A DNA stretch of 64,000 bases from Paguma larvata (Eukaryota; Chordata; Mammalia; Carnivora; Viverridae): contig CM057823.1 in assembly GCA_030068075.1 (NCBI GenBank), forward strand, positions 17,580,485 through 17,644,484, read 5' to 3'. Below are positions 34,289 to 45,739 of the stretch, one piece after another. The first letter of the stretch is position 1, and each line of letters begins with the position of its first letter. Under the pieces are notes generated by a model. It saw only the letters and a program-made list of their open reading frames with translations. It was not told the origin of the DNA and searched no databases. Made by a program: the position numbers and the translations under genes.

Positions 34289-34855
34289 CACACACACACA
34301 CACACATATATATATAGTAGAATATAATTCAGCCACAAAGAAGGATGAGATCTTGCCACTTGCAGGAATATGGATGGACCTAGAGGGTATCATGCTAAGA
34401 GAAATAAATCAGACTGATAAAGACAAATATATGATTTTACTTGTATATGGAATCTAAAACAAAACAAAACAAATAAAGTTTTTGAAAAATTTAAAAATAA
34501 AATGTGAAACAAAACAACTGAAGAAAGAAATGAAAAGGAGAATGAGACCTATAAATGCAGAGAACAAACTGATGGTTACCAGTGGGGAGGAGGATATGGA
34601 GAGGGCAAAATGGGTGAAGGAGAGAGGGAGGTACAGCCTTCCAGTTATGGAATGAGTGAGTCACATAAATAATAGGTACAGTATAGGGAGTATAGTCAAT
34701 GATATTGTAATAGCGTTGTATGGTGAGAAATGGTAGCTACATTTGTGGTGAGCAGAGCATCACATAGAGGTGTTGAATCACTATGTTATATGCCTCAAGT
34801 AATACAATATTATGAGTCAACTATACTCAAATAAAAATATATAAATAAAATCTAG
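33426..34855 (+). mobile_element. L1 fragment (ORF2 C-terminus and 3' UTR), 5' truncated
   Basis: Plus-strand L1 starts in the middle of ORF2 (ACCATCTCCTTACACCATAT...AACTCAGAATGGATTAAAGA) and runs through the Cys-rich region and the 3' UTR to an A-rich end (AAATAAAAATATATAAATAAAA). Frames are broken. A compound AT/AC microsatellite has grown within it at 34248-34316. It interrupts an older L2. Confidence 0.88.
34248..34316. repeat. Compound (TA)n(CA)n(TA)n microsatellite
   Basis: A TA run, then TA with one G, then a CA run (about 34288-34305), then TA again, inside an L1. Confidence 0.95.
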
Positions 34856-34869
34856 ACAATGAAAAAAAC

Positions 34870-34980
34870 GATTTGGGAAAATTTCAGTATATGCATGACA
34901 ATGAAACTGATATAAGAAATGAGAGAGTGGTCAACAATGTCAAATAATACCAAATTATTAAATAAGACGGAAACTTCTTT
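34870..34980 (-). mobile_element. L2 element, part 2
   Basis: Continuation of the L2 split at 33425. Weak but in the right order (GTGGTCAACAATGTCAAATA...AAATAAGAC). Confidence 0.45.
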
Positions 34981-35384
34981 GCTTCAACTAGATGTTTTTC
35001 TGCAGAGGCAGACACTGTAGAAGCCAGGGATGAGTTAGGTCCTCAGTAATGAAGACGAGATAGCTGAACCCACAGGAAAATAAGATATTGGCTGAAGAAC
35101 AAATTTACTGGAGAAAATAACGTTGAAAGAAGATACAAAGATGAATAAAGAGAGGAAGACATTAGAAACAAATTTTACATCGTTCACAAATTAATCAAAT
35201 GGAGCTTAATGACCATGAGAACATCCGAAACATGTTGCTTTTTATCCTTCAGTAAGAATTATGTCGCATTTACTTCTTCAATTTTTTATTTGCAAAAGAT
35301 TATATAGTCATGAGGAAAACTTATCAATGAAATCTTGTTTACTGATATGTTGTGAGCTTCATTATTTTCTACAAAAAAATCAGG
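34981..35384. other. No recognisable feature
   Basis: Unclassified AT-rich DNA. Confidence 0.4.
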
Positions 35385-35672
35385 GAAAAGCTCCAACCCC
35401 TATTAGGATATATGGAGCTGGGGCCTTAAGGTTAAAGGAAGTCATAAGGGAAATCCCTAATCCAACAGGACTGATGTCTCTCTCAAAAGAGGAAGAGGAA
35501 CCAGGGATGCACATGAAAGGCCATGTGCATGGAGGACATAGCAAGAAGATGGACATCTTCAAGTCAAGGAGAAAAGCCTCAGGAGAGACCAACCCTGCAA
35601 CACGTTGATCTTAGACTTCCAGTCTCCAGAACTGTAAGAAAATAAGTCTCTGTCGTTGAAGCCGCCCAGCAA
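35385..35672 (+). mobile_element. MLT1-type LTR, 5' truncated
   Basis: The blocks follow the MLT1 layout: GGAGCTGGGGCCTTAAGG, GGACATAGCAAGAAGATG, CTTCCAGTCTCCAGAACTGT, AAAATAAGTCTCTG, GCCGCCCAGCA. The usual first part of the LTR is missing or unrecognisable. Confidence 0.75.
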
Positions 35673-37205
35673 GATAGACGGTGGGAAGGAAGAAGTGTGA
35701 GGGAGAAGGAAGGAAGAAGAGAAATTAATGCTGCTAAATTTCCATTCATAGATCACAGTAATGGTCACACTTCACTCTTTCCCCTTCAGTTAGAATTTAA
35801 TATTGAATTAAAACTTGAGTTTCAAATGTTCTGTTACGAGTTTAATTTAAATAGCTTTTATTAATATTTTAAAACCTGGTGTTTAGGCCAAGGAAATTCT
35901 AACTAGAATTATTCTAATAAGACAACCCAAAAATATTCAGCTTATTACCTGGAATACTTAGCTTAGATATTGCGAGACATGACTTTTGGCAGAAAACTGG
36001 GATTGCTTTTCAAAATATCAAAAAGTAGCAATATATTTTTGTAATTTCATTGATATGATTTTTTCTTACCCTGACATTCCTAAAACTGTCATGGACCTCA
36101 CTGGACAACTAACTAGTCATGTATTTTAAGGGTTGTTTTTATCGACTCGGCACCTCTGGTTGGTGTAACCTATTAACTCAAAACCAGTTTCTGCCCTCCT
36201 GTCCAAGTTTCAAGTCAATAAATGCCTACAACGTGTACACAACAAGTTGAAAATGTTGACTTGGAATCATTAAGAATTGAACACTACATTTATAGGCATT
36301 TGTTTTGTATATGACACACTTGTAATGATTGTGCTATAAGCACGTAAGTTCTTAATACCTCTATTGCTGACCCATTCAGTTGCACGGATTTCTCCATGAA
36401 GGGTTATTTCACATACAGCATAAATAGGAGGCATTTACACTTGGATATCTTTTGAATCTGAAATTTATACCATCTTCACTCCAAATTTCCATATAATGTA
36501 GTTACATAATGGAATTCTATTTTTAACTGTTTGCTCTAAGTGTTGATGCTAATCCTCGTCTAAAGAACGGGAACCATTTTGGAAAGAAATCTGTGAATAT
36601 AAAGTAGGCAGTGTTTTCGTTGGTACCAAGATACCTACAGAAAAAAATTTTTGAAGAGTTTCCTCCCCTACACTGCACTGTTGAAGTTTCACAGAAATAT
36701 TAATTTTACGGACTCTGCAGCCTGTACTTTCATTTCTGTCACAATATGTGAGAATCACCAGAGTACACTGAAAGAGAATGCTACCACTCTTTAGGTATAG
36801 ATTCTGTACTTCTCGTTTCTGGGGTTTGGGAATAACTCAAGGAGTACCCGGGTAATAGAAAGCTTGAGATAACAAATCCGTTGGCTCAAACGCTGGTGGG
36901 TCAAGAATTTCAGAAGGGTGTCAAAAGATTAGAAACGGGAGCCTCTCTGGAGAAAAGATGGGATATTGTCTTTAAGTCATGCTCACCACAAATAATCCTA
37001 AACTAGTGGAAAGGTCAGTTGAAGAGAGATCTGTGGTGAACGGTTCTTTCTTAATTCTCACCCTCTTTAGATGGTTTTCACTTTGCATGGGCACTATTTA
37101 TCTCCAGAAAACTAAGGAAGCGTAAAAACCAAAGAAGCAAGTGTAGGACCAATATATTCAGAAAACAATAAGGAACCCAGGCTCGTTCTTCAGAGAGTTG
37201 TAGAA
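35673..37205. other. No recognisable feature
   Basis: About 1.5 kb of unclassified DNA. I saw no repeat family or gene. Confidence 0.4.
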
Positions 37206-37739
37206 ATGAAGGCGGTGCTTTCATTTGGCAAAGGCTTACTCAGGGGGTTTGTTTGGAAAGTGATTTCAGGGCACATCATAGAGGTCAAGGTGAGTAAACA
37301 AGGAAGAATGTGTCTGCAAGTTAGCCACAACTACTGGAGACTCATGGTCATTCCTGAGAGATCTGAGAAGCCTTATGAAGTACATGTAATGAGGGAGATG
37401 AAAGGGATAAGCCTGTATCCATCTACTTCCATGCCCCCTCATTGGTCAAGAATGGCCTCAGCGACATCGATTCCCATGCTCTTCTGGTTTATGCATGCAT
37501 GAGTGCTGTGTAAGTTTGCTGTGGGCATTCTAAGTGGCATCAAAGGAGCCCCCAGGAGGTATCATGTACTTGCATGTACCTGTGTGGTACTGATCTTCAC
37601 AACAGTGGTTGATAAAAGAAAAGCGCTAAGAGGATTTGATGTGTGGCACAAGAGTGGGCCCCATTCCTATATCCGCTACTGCATCCGACCCTTTTGGTGG
37701 TGGCCAGCCATAATACCTGAATGGACTAGAGATTATTGA
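37206..37739 (+). other. 176-codon frame broken by one stop, next to an MLT2-type LTR
   Basis: One frame runs from ATG 37206 to the TGA at 37500-37502 (98 codons) and stays open in the same frame to TGA 37737-37739 (78 more). I recognise no domain. The second part is rich in aromatic and basic residues and includes a short hydrophobic stretch. It ends about 170 bp before an MLT2-type LTR in the same orientation, so it may be the decayed 3' internal part of an ERVL provirus. That is inference from position only. A chance frame is the alternative. Confidence 0.25.
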
Positions 37740-37910
37740 AGACAGACCCCCTTGCCTAGCTGGTCCCAGATCCATAACTGATATTCATGACCTTCCTTCT
37801 CCATGAAAAGCTCTATATTCCCCTCACTCTAGGCCAGTTCAGCTGGTCTAGGATTCTTGCCTGTTGCATTGATCCAGACCTCCGTCTCCCAATGGCTTGT
37901 ATCTGCGATG

Positions 37911-38540
37911 GTTAGTTTTATGTGTCAACTTGACTAGGCCATGGGGCACCTAGATATCTGATTGAACATTATTCTGGATATTTCTGTGAGGGTGTCTTTA
38001 GATGAGTTTAATGTTTAAATCAGTAGACTGAAGGGTGCCTGGGTGGCTCCATTGGTTAAGCATCCGACTTTGGCTTAGGTCACGATCTCACAGTTTGTAG
38101 GTTTGAGCCCTGCCTTGGGCTCTGTGCTGACAGCTCAGAACCTGGAGCTTTCTTCAGATTCTGTGTCTCCCTCTCTTGCTGCCCCTTCCCTGATCATGCT
38201 CTGTCTCTCTCTCTCTCTCAAAAATAAATAAACATTAAAAACATGATAAATCAGTAGACTGAGTAAGGCAGATTACCCTCTGTTTGTGGGCCTCATCCAA
38301 TCAGTTGAAGACCTCAATAGAACAGAGGTCTGGTGCTCCCCTAAATAAGCGGGAACTCCTCTTGCCTTTCAACCTGGTATATTGATTTTTCTTCCTGCTT
38401 TGGACTTAAACTGAAACATCAGCCCTTTCTGAGTCTTGAGCTTGCCAGTCTTTGGGCTGAACTACATCTTTAGCCATCCTAGATCTCCACTTGCTAACTA
38501 CAGATCTTAGGATTTGTTCTCTGGAGAATCCTGACTATGG
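37911..38540 (+). mobile_element. MLT2-type LTR (ERVL), split by a SINE
   Basis: It begins GGTTAGTTTTATGTGTCAACTTGACTAGG, passes CATTATTCTGGATATTTCTGTGAGGGTG, CATCCAATCAGTTGAAG and GCTTTGGACTTAAACTGAAACATC, and ends CTCTGGAGAATCCTGACTA. These blocks in this order match the MLT2 layout. No viral gene is recognisable with certainty beside it. The family name is from memory of the consensus and could be a sister family. Confidence 0.7.
38032..38247 (+). mobile_element. tRNA-derived carnivore SINE in LTR
   Basis: GGGTGCCTGGGTGGCTCC head, CT-rich middle, AAAAATAAATAAACATTAAA tail. Perfect 15-bp duplication AAATCAGTAGACTGA at 38017-38031 and 38248-38262. Confidence 0.96.
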
Positions 38541-39944
38541 TGGCATCCTTGCCTTGCCCTTGTGCGTTATGGTTGCTGAATTTCCCATTTACAGTGAACT
38601 CCAGACACAGAGCATGCCTCCTAGTCCCCTGTCCTGGACTTCTCATACCTCCACTCCATTTTCCTTATGCCAACACCTACCTACATAATGAGTGATGTCC
38701 TCCAACATTCTCAAGAAGTTGTTTAGCTTTTGCCTATGAAGTTAGAAAGACAAGCATCTCACTACGTTGTAAGATAACCTGACCTCTCTCCCAAAAGAGA
38801 TATTAGAAATAGCCCGTTTCCAGATTCCACGATCTGTTTTCCTGTAACTTTGACCTACAACTACTATGATCTATTTGAGACAACATAAAGTAAGTTTAAT
38901 TCTTCATCATCCTAACAACTCTAAAAAACCGAGATTAGAAACATGCCTTTTCTTCAAGTTCAAGTTACCTCTCTTTGCCCCATATAATCTTATGGCTCCT
39001 GGTTTTCTCATGTCCCCGTTTGCATTCCTTTTACATAGGCCAGTGTGTCTGCAGCCCTTTTAAACAGTGTTGCCCTGAGGTGAGCATAGGACTCAGCTGT
39101 AGTCTGATCAATGCAAAATGGGAAAGAACCATACCTGTGTCTAAAGAATCCTGTACCACTTTGATTATCTCCATGTGGGACTCATCTATTTATATATTTA
39201 CCCTCTGGTAATTCCACTACCTATATATAAGCATCTTCGATTTTACTGTATATACTACACAGATATAAAAGTGTCTAGGAGTATTTCAGGTCACATCTAA
39301 TAATGGTAAACTCTGGCCTCCTGGCTGGGGCATCTTTTCTCAAAACTCCTAGCAGTAGTTTGAGGAGTTAGAACTGCAATTGAAATGAATTTGAAATTTT
39401 CAGTATATTTCAGCTATGCATCACATAGGTAGACAAACTCCACCTCTATATAAGGAAAACTGACTTTGGTCCCGCTATCCAAATATTTTTATTCAGATGC
39501 TCTGGAGTCTATAAAAGTATTTACTTCCACCCAATATTGTTGGGCCAATCAAAAGACACTAAAATGATGCGATTTCTTCCAACCCTAATATCACAGGCAA
39601 GCCCTGTAGATCAATCAATCCCCTCTCAGAGTGGGTATGACTTATCATAAATGCCATGCTCTCAACCCCTTAGGACCATGATTTGACTGAACTAAACTGT
39701 TTAATTGTGCTTACAAAAAATCACTAACTGTTCTACCCATTGCGTTATAATGGAATTTCAATTGGATTTCACCTCAACCAATCAAATAAGTTATAAATAA
39801 GATCAGAACAATTCCCTGCTTTGAGAAATATATCCAGTTATGGGCAATGGTCTGTGTGTACTAGCCCCAAAGTGAGAAGCACTAATTTGTTCAGATACTT
39901 GGGAGGAAAAAGAAAAAGAGAGAGCATACAATGATTTGTTTTAT
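38541..39944. other. No recognisable feature
   Basis: Unclassified DNA. The base composition is more even than in neighbouring L1s. No long frame, RNA gene or repeat family that I can name. Confidence 0.4.
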
Positions 39945-41060
39945 TTTAATTAACATTTATTTTAGAATAGTTTTAGATTCACAGACAAATGGCAAAAATA
40001 ATATAGAGGGTTCACATAAACTACACACCCAGACCCCCTCATTAAAACACCAACGTTACTATGGTACATTTGCCACAATCGATAAACCACTATTAATATA
40101 TTATCGTTAACAATTAAGCCCTTCCTTTATTCAGATTGCATTAGTGTTTTCCTAATCCTTTCTCTGTTCCAGAATCTCATCCAGGGCATCACGTTCTAGT
40201 TAGTCATCACCTCTTCTTAGGCCCCTCTGGGCCGTGATGGTTTGTCAGATTTTTCATGTCTTTCATGACCTTGACAGTTTTGAGTGGTACTAAAATGGTG
40301 TTTGATAGAGTATCCCTCAATTGGGATTTATCTGATGTTTTTTCTTATAATTAAACCGGGCTTATGAGTTTGGGGAGGAAGAAGACAGGGATGAGTGCCG
40401 TCCTCATCACATCATGTCAAGTGTACATACTGCCCAATGACAGATCACTATTGAAGAAGACCTTGATCTCCAACCAGGCTGAAGGATCAAATTCATTGCT
40501 GTTGTAAAAGAACCAAAATTAGGACCACCTCTGTTTTAAACAACGTCTTAAAACATTTGTGTGTAGCACTTCGGGAATGGGGAGTTAGGCTTCTCCGCCT
40601 TGAGAGTGAAGTATCAGCATAAATTATTTATAATCCTTCGGCATGTGATATTTGTCTATTCATCCCATTTATTCATATAATTATTAATTTGTATCAGCAT
40701 GGATCATGACTATTTAGTTTATAAGCAGGGTTATAAGCCAACACTACCAATACTACTTTATTGATTTGTTATTTCAGTTTTGGCCTTTGGGAATTATTTC
40801 GTTTGGCTCCTATGGCCCTTTGATCTACCCTCATTAATATGTGTTTGTATTTGCTTACATTCTGACACTACAAGATGCTCCAGACTCATCTTGTATATTT
40901 CTTGATATGGTCCTATGACCAGCTGTCTCTCCAAGAAACCCTGGTTCCCTCTATTGCAGAATGGTAATAGAAGCCAAGATCATTGTGATAAGTGTGTTCA
41001 TTGTTATTGGGGTATCGTTGCTGCTAGGCTCTCTCAACTGACAGAGCAAGGAAATATATG
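39945..41060 (-). mobile_element. Ancient L1 (L1M group) 3' UTR
   Basis: The plus strand follows the reversed 3' region of old L1M elements over more than 1 kb: TTTTAGATTCACAGACAAATGGCAAAAATA, CATGACCTTGACAGTTTTGA, CCCTCAATTGGGATTTATCTGATG, CACTACAAGATGCTCCAG...CTCATCTTGTAT, and AGAATGGTAATAGAAGCCAAGATC. It ends with TCAACTGACAGAGCAAGGAAATATATG. No coding part remains. The direct-repeat arm at 40490-40555 does not fit the family sequence. Confidence 0.7.
40490..40555. repeat. 66-bp direct repeat, copy 1
   Basis: This starts AATTCATTGC and ends GTCTTAAAACA. It aligns without gaps to 41739-41804 at 59 of 66 positions. Confidence 0.85.
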
Positions 41061-41469
41061 TGTATACGATAAACTCATGCATGTATAAACATCTCTTAGC
41101 ATTTATTTACCTAACCATCTGTGTAGATACAGATGCTGTATTAAGCAATAAGGTTTTTAATTAATGAAATATAACTTATGTTGAATTATATGAAATTGCT
41201 ATTTTGTATATCAAAAATGATCAACATCAGCAAGTTTATTTATATGGCTCATCTAATACATATAGAAAAATAGTTTAAACAAAAATTTATAGTTTCTCAA
41301 ATATCCATGTAACCCCCTCAGTTAAAAGGAAAAAGGGACATTGCCAACACATACGTCCCTACCATGGACCCCTTTTCCCTAGAGGTATCTACTCTCCTAA
41401 TGTTTGTAATGTTTATTTTTTATTTACTTTATCCAGAGATTAAGCTTTAGCACCTGAGTATGCATTTCA

Positions 41470-41680
41470 TAAATATATAGTTTTTCCTGTTCTTCCTTTT
41501 ATGTGAATGAAATCATAATACATATAACATTTTGTGTCTTGCGGGGTACATCATGGGTTACATGTATCTTTAGTGCATTCATTTTCATTGTGTATAATAA
41601 TTTATGGTATAAATGTACCATAATTTATTTATCTATTTTCCTGTTGATTGGTATTTGATAATATTGTTTTGAACAGAGAA
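41470..41680 (-). mobile_element. Old L1 3' UTR fragment
   Basis: GAATGAAATCATAATACATAT, ATGTATCTTTAGTGCATTCA and ACCATAATTTATTTATCTATTTTCCTGTTGATTG follow a reversed L1 3' UTR in order. Confidence 0.55.
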
Positions 41681-41738
41681 CCAAAGAGCAGCATAATTAC
41701 ATTTTGATCATCAGGTTTCTTGTTATCATAAAACTTTG

Positions 41739-41804
41739 AATTCATTGCCACTTTAAAAGAACCAAAATTAGGACTACCTCTGATTTAAACAATGTCTTAA
41801 AACA
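41739..41804. repeat. 66-bp direct repeat, copy 2
   Basis: Second copy of the unit at 40490-40555, offset 1249 bp, same orientation. Confidence 0.85.
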
Positions 41805-43254
41805 CACAATCACTCAGAAAACTTCTGATTATAATTTGGCCTCTCCAGTAATTGTGTCTACAGAGAGAAAATTATATGATCCATTACAAGTATTCCAGAT
41901 TCTTTGACACTTTGACTTCTCATTGTGAATGAAATAAATTGGCAGTATGTTTTTATACACCTGTCTCAGGAGTTTTGTTAATGAGTCCATCTCAAACAGT
42001 TGGCTCTCCTTTCGGTACGTTGATAAACCCAGATATTAATCTGCAACGAGACCCATTGAGAGGCAAGCAGGCAGCCTTCCACAGACAGGTCTACTATCCT
42101 TCAACTGTGAACATGAGCAAGCAAGAGCCTTAAACCTACTTGAACTTGTAAAATAGCAAACTCCTAATGGTCCCAACTGTGGGAAAACTGAGTAAGACAA
42201 TTCAACAAAATTCCTGCCAGAAATGTATTAATATTTCTTATTTATAAGGATTTTTATACTATCGTATCTTTTAAGAAATCTCTTTCTATAATATACTCAT
42301 TCTCTTTTACCTGTCCTAATTATATGCGATCGTCTGTGATTTCTTAAGAGCACAAAATTCAAAATATAGCTTTTTAAGAAAACTGCATTCAAGATTTTAA
42401 AGAAAAATATAGATAATTGTATTTCTAAAAGTACTGCGTGTGTCAAAATACCTTCAGGGGGTTGCATTTAATTCAGAGAAAAGTAGGTCACCCCTTCCAA
42501 GATCAATTTATAATCAAATAGCTACTCTGTACTCTTATAATATTTATTTTATAGCTCTTTCATTAATGTCATTGTATATTTTTCTACCAAACAAAGTTAC
42601 ATGACTTTTATGTTAACCACTGTTAACATTTTTCATTTCTTGTATGGATTTGTGTTGTTAGCACAAAAGCAAAAACAATTTACTTTTAAAGTAAATTGTA
42701 CGGAAGGTTTAATTTTAATTCTGCCTAAATATACTTTGATTATTTTTACAACAAATTCTGGGAAATAAAAGAGTAGAAATCTATTTCTTTAGTCCTCTTT
42801 TCTCACAGTAGTCTCTTCCAATGCATGGATCTTACAGATGAAAAAAAAAAAAGCTTTATGAACTCTATCAGATAAGTTTAATATACTTCAAATGTATACT
42901 CAGTTTCTGAGGTAATTGTGTCCTCCCTTTAGAAGACATCCAAATAGGAATGAAAGCTGAGAAATGGGATAACATAGCTCCAGCGTCGTTGTCATTCACC
43001 ATATATCGCCATCTTCTGGGGAGATTAGGTATTGCAATGGTGTACGGGCCCAGGAGCAAATAGCTTCGTGTAGATTGAAGGAGGCTGGGAAAACATCAAG
43101 GATTACATTTGAAAATATTGAGTTTACTCAATAATCATAATAATCTATGCCAAGTATTAAATACTATCTTTTAATAATTATACGCAATGGTCATTTAAAA
43201 GCAAAGAAAGTTCATTGTACTTTACATGAAAATCCTACTATGCCTATTTTTCAA
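41805..43254. other. Unclassified DNA with a 25-bp quasi-palindrome
   Basis: ACAATTTACTTT-T-AAAGTAAATTGT at 42675-42699 has perfect 12-bp arms. Otherwise I recognise nothing. The stretch at 42900-43080 has more even base composition and could be a conserved non-coding element. Confidence 0.4.
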
Positions 43255-43345
43255 TCACTAGGTGGTGCCTAGTATAGTTTCCGGTAAACAGTAAGAATTC
43301 AAAAAGTATTTGTAAAGTGATTGAATGAACGAATGAATGGTAGCC
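43255..43345 (+). mobile_element. MIR/L2-like 3' tail fragment
   Basis: GGTGCCTAGTATAGTTTCC...GTAAGAATTCAAAAAGTATTTG...GAATGAACGAATGAATGG resembles the shared MIR/L2 3' end. Confidence 0.4.
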
Positions 43346-44163
43346 ACTATATCCAAGAAATCATTTATTGACGTATTTCTTATGGCACAAAATTATTTCT
43401 GTAAAGTGCAATTTGAATGAAAAGCATTAACTAATTGAAAGCCCTCTGAATTCCTATTATAGTACTCCATAGACTAATTTTGAAGCATATCCATATAAAA
43501 TGAGTATTACCAGAAATGCAATGGAATATCATTAATATTTTAACATTATGAAACACTTTGAAATGATTAGAACATTTCCACGAAGTAAAAATGATGCAAA
43601 TTTGTGAAATTATGTCATTGACTGAGGTGTCGATTTGAATTATGTCCATGCACAAAGACCTTTAGACAAACTCAGAATAATATTAACGATCACTTATAAG
43701 TTTATAACTTTGAGACTATTGTAAATGAGAATATAAAAAGAAAATAAACTATCTGACATATATGACCTTAGTTTTTTTTAAATTTATAATGCTAGTGTTT
43801 TCAATAAAAACAAGTTCAATAATTCTCCAGGTGCCACAGTCTTTGTAACCCGGGCTCCTAATATAGGCCTGGCACAGAGTACACTCTTCAATAGTTATTG
43901 AGTTATTTGAATTTAACTTAGGCACTATATGTAAATGTTCAATGCAAGTAATATGTGGACTATTTATATGCCCTTTCCATCAATAAAATATACAAGCTTA
44001 CTGAAAACAAAAAATATGTATTCATTTGGTATATCCAGCAGTCTACTTAATGCTGGTAAACAGTAAACACTTAATAAATGCTCATAATTCACAGTCAATG
44101 AAGGGAGATTAAAAAACATTTTATGAAGTAAATACAGACTGTCATTAATGTAAGACGAGGCGA
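43346..44163. other. Mostly unclassified; short MIR-like tails
   Basis: AGGCCTGGCACAGAGTACAC (43867-43886) and GTAAACACTTAATAAATGCTC (about 44063-44083) look like MIR 3' ends. The rest is unrecognised AT-rich DNA. Confidence 0.4.
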
Positions 44164-44385
44164 GGGGCACCTGGGTGGCTCAGGTCAACTCAGGTCATGA
44201 CCTCCCAGTTGCAAGATGGAGCCCTGTGTCTAGCTCCTCATTAAGTGTAGAGCCTGTTTTGGATTTTCTCTCTCTCTCCCTTTCTCTCTGTCTCTCCCCT
44301 GCTCCCATGCATACCCACATGCACACACATACTCTCTCTTTCTCTTAGAATAAATAAATTAATTTTTTTAATTAAAAATTTATTA
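44164..44385 (+). mobile_element. tRNA-derived carnivore SINE, with small internal loss
   Basis: AGGGGCACCTGGGTGGCTCAG head; the first part is shortened after the A-box region; CT-rich middle with CA interruptions; AATAAATAAATTAA tail. Confidence 0.88.
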
Positions 44386-44469
44386 GTTTAAGAAAAAGAT
44401 GGAGCTAGGTGGAATAATGAGCTTACCTTGAAGTATAGAATACTGTTATTTTTCGAGAAATGTCTCATT

Positions 44470-44600
44470 TCTCATCTTAGTGTGATACAATGAAGACTGA
44501 AACTTAGTTTGATCAAGGTCCTGCAACCAGAAAGATTTAAGACTCAGGCTCAAGTCTACCTGATGTCCCGCCCTCCCCCCATTCCACCACCATACCATCC
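44470..44600 (-). mobile_element. MIR-like fragment
   Basis: AAGGTCCTGCAACCAGAAAG...GACTCAGGCTCAAGTCTACCTGA matches the reversed MIR core in order but weakly. Confidence 0.4.
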
Positions 44601-44640
44601 CACCCCCATCTACTATATCCCACGGCCCCGCAATGTTCCG
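44568..44640. repeat. C-rich, G-poor stretch
   Basis: CCGCCCTCCCCCCATTCCACC and following CCAC/CCCA motifs give strong strand asymmetry of C over G across about 70 bp. Confidence 0.7.
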
Positions 44641-44825
44641 CCACACTACTACCCAATGGTTTTACAATACACTAAATTCCTCAAGTTCTAATTCTCAGTC
44701 AAAAGCTCTTTTCATAGTTTCTTCCCTTAGAAAGCAAGTACATGCTAGAAATAGGTAATAAATGCTGGATAGGTGTGGTACTGGCAAGTCTCTTTAATTT
44801 ATTTTTATTATCTATGTTTTTATAA

Positions 44826-44994
44826 TTTTTAAATGTTTATTTATTTTTGAGAGAGAGAAGAGTGAAAGCAGAGGAGGGAATAGAGAGAGCGGGAGACAAG
44901 CTGGAGCAGGCTCTAGACTCTGAGCTGTCAGCACAGAGTCCCACTCAGGGCTCAAACTCATGACACTTAACCGACTGAGCCACCCAGGCACCCT
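44826..44994 (-). mobile_element. tRNA-derived carnivore SINE, internally shortened
   Basis: ATGTTTATTTATTTTTGAGA at left; GACACTTAACCGACTGAGCCACCCAGGCACCC at right. The GAGATCATGACCTGAG segment is deleted. Confidence 0.9.
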
Positions 44995-45011
44995 CAGTCC
45001 TTTTTATTTTT

Positions 45012-45187
45012 TTAAAGCTTATTTATTTTGAGAGAAAGAAAGAGTGTGTGCACACACGCATGTGAGCGAGGGTGGGGCAGAGAGAGAGAGAGAGAGGAAG
45101 AGAGAGAATCCCAAGCAGGCTCTGTGTGATTGTGACCTCAGGTGAAATCAGGAGGCTGACACATAACTGAGCTACCAAGGTGCCCCT
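45012..45187 (-). mobile_element. tRNA-derived carnivore SINE, diverged
   Basis: AAAGCTTATTTATTTTGAGA at left, long GAGA tract, GAGCTACCAAGGTGCCCC at right. It sits immediately beside the previous SINE, same strand. Confidence 0.88.
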
Positions 45188-45401
45188 GTAAAGGCAGACC
45201 TTGCAACAATAAGGCACGGGCAAACTTCCTCCTATTCTAGAAATGTAGAACCAATCTCTTTTTATGCAAAACTTTCTAGAGAAAGAATCACGCACTTCAA
45301 AGACATCTTTCATTCACCTTGTCACTTCACCATGGCTGTAGCAACGCATCACAATGCACAGTGTTACAAAATAATAGTTAAAACTGCCCCGAAGGGTTGA
45401 T

Positions 45402-45739
45402 TGATTTACCAGCTGAATTGCGCCAGCTCTTCTAAATGTTGAGTCCCAAACCACTAGTACCTCAGAATGTGACTGTATTTGAAGAGAGGGCCTTTAAAGA
45501 GGTAATTAAGGTGCAAGGAGTCATAAGGGTGGGCCCTAATCTGACTGGTGTCTTTGTAAGAACAGAGGTCAGAGATGTGCTCATTCATGGGGGAGCTCAG
45601 GTGAGAACACAGAGAGAAACCAGTCCTGGCAACACCTTGATCTGGGGAGTTCAGAACTACGAGAGAACAAATTTGTATTGTTTACACATCCTGGCCCGTG
45701 CGTGGTGCTTTGTTACTGCAGCCCTAGCAAACTGATACA
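45402..45739 (+). mobile_element. MLT1-type LTR
   Basis: TGATTTACCAGCTGAATTG start, AATGTGACTGTATTTGAAGAG, GGTAATTAAGGTGCAAGGAG, GGGTGGGCCCTAATCTGACTGG and a TGATACA end follow the MLT1 layout in the forward direction. Confidence 0.8.

Noticed and set aside
45436..45735. 99-codon plus-strand frame as a gene
   Set aside because: It coincides with an MLT1 LTR and has no retroviral protein similarity that I can see.
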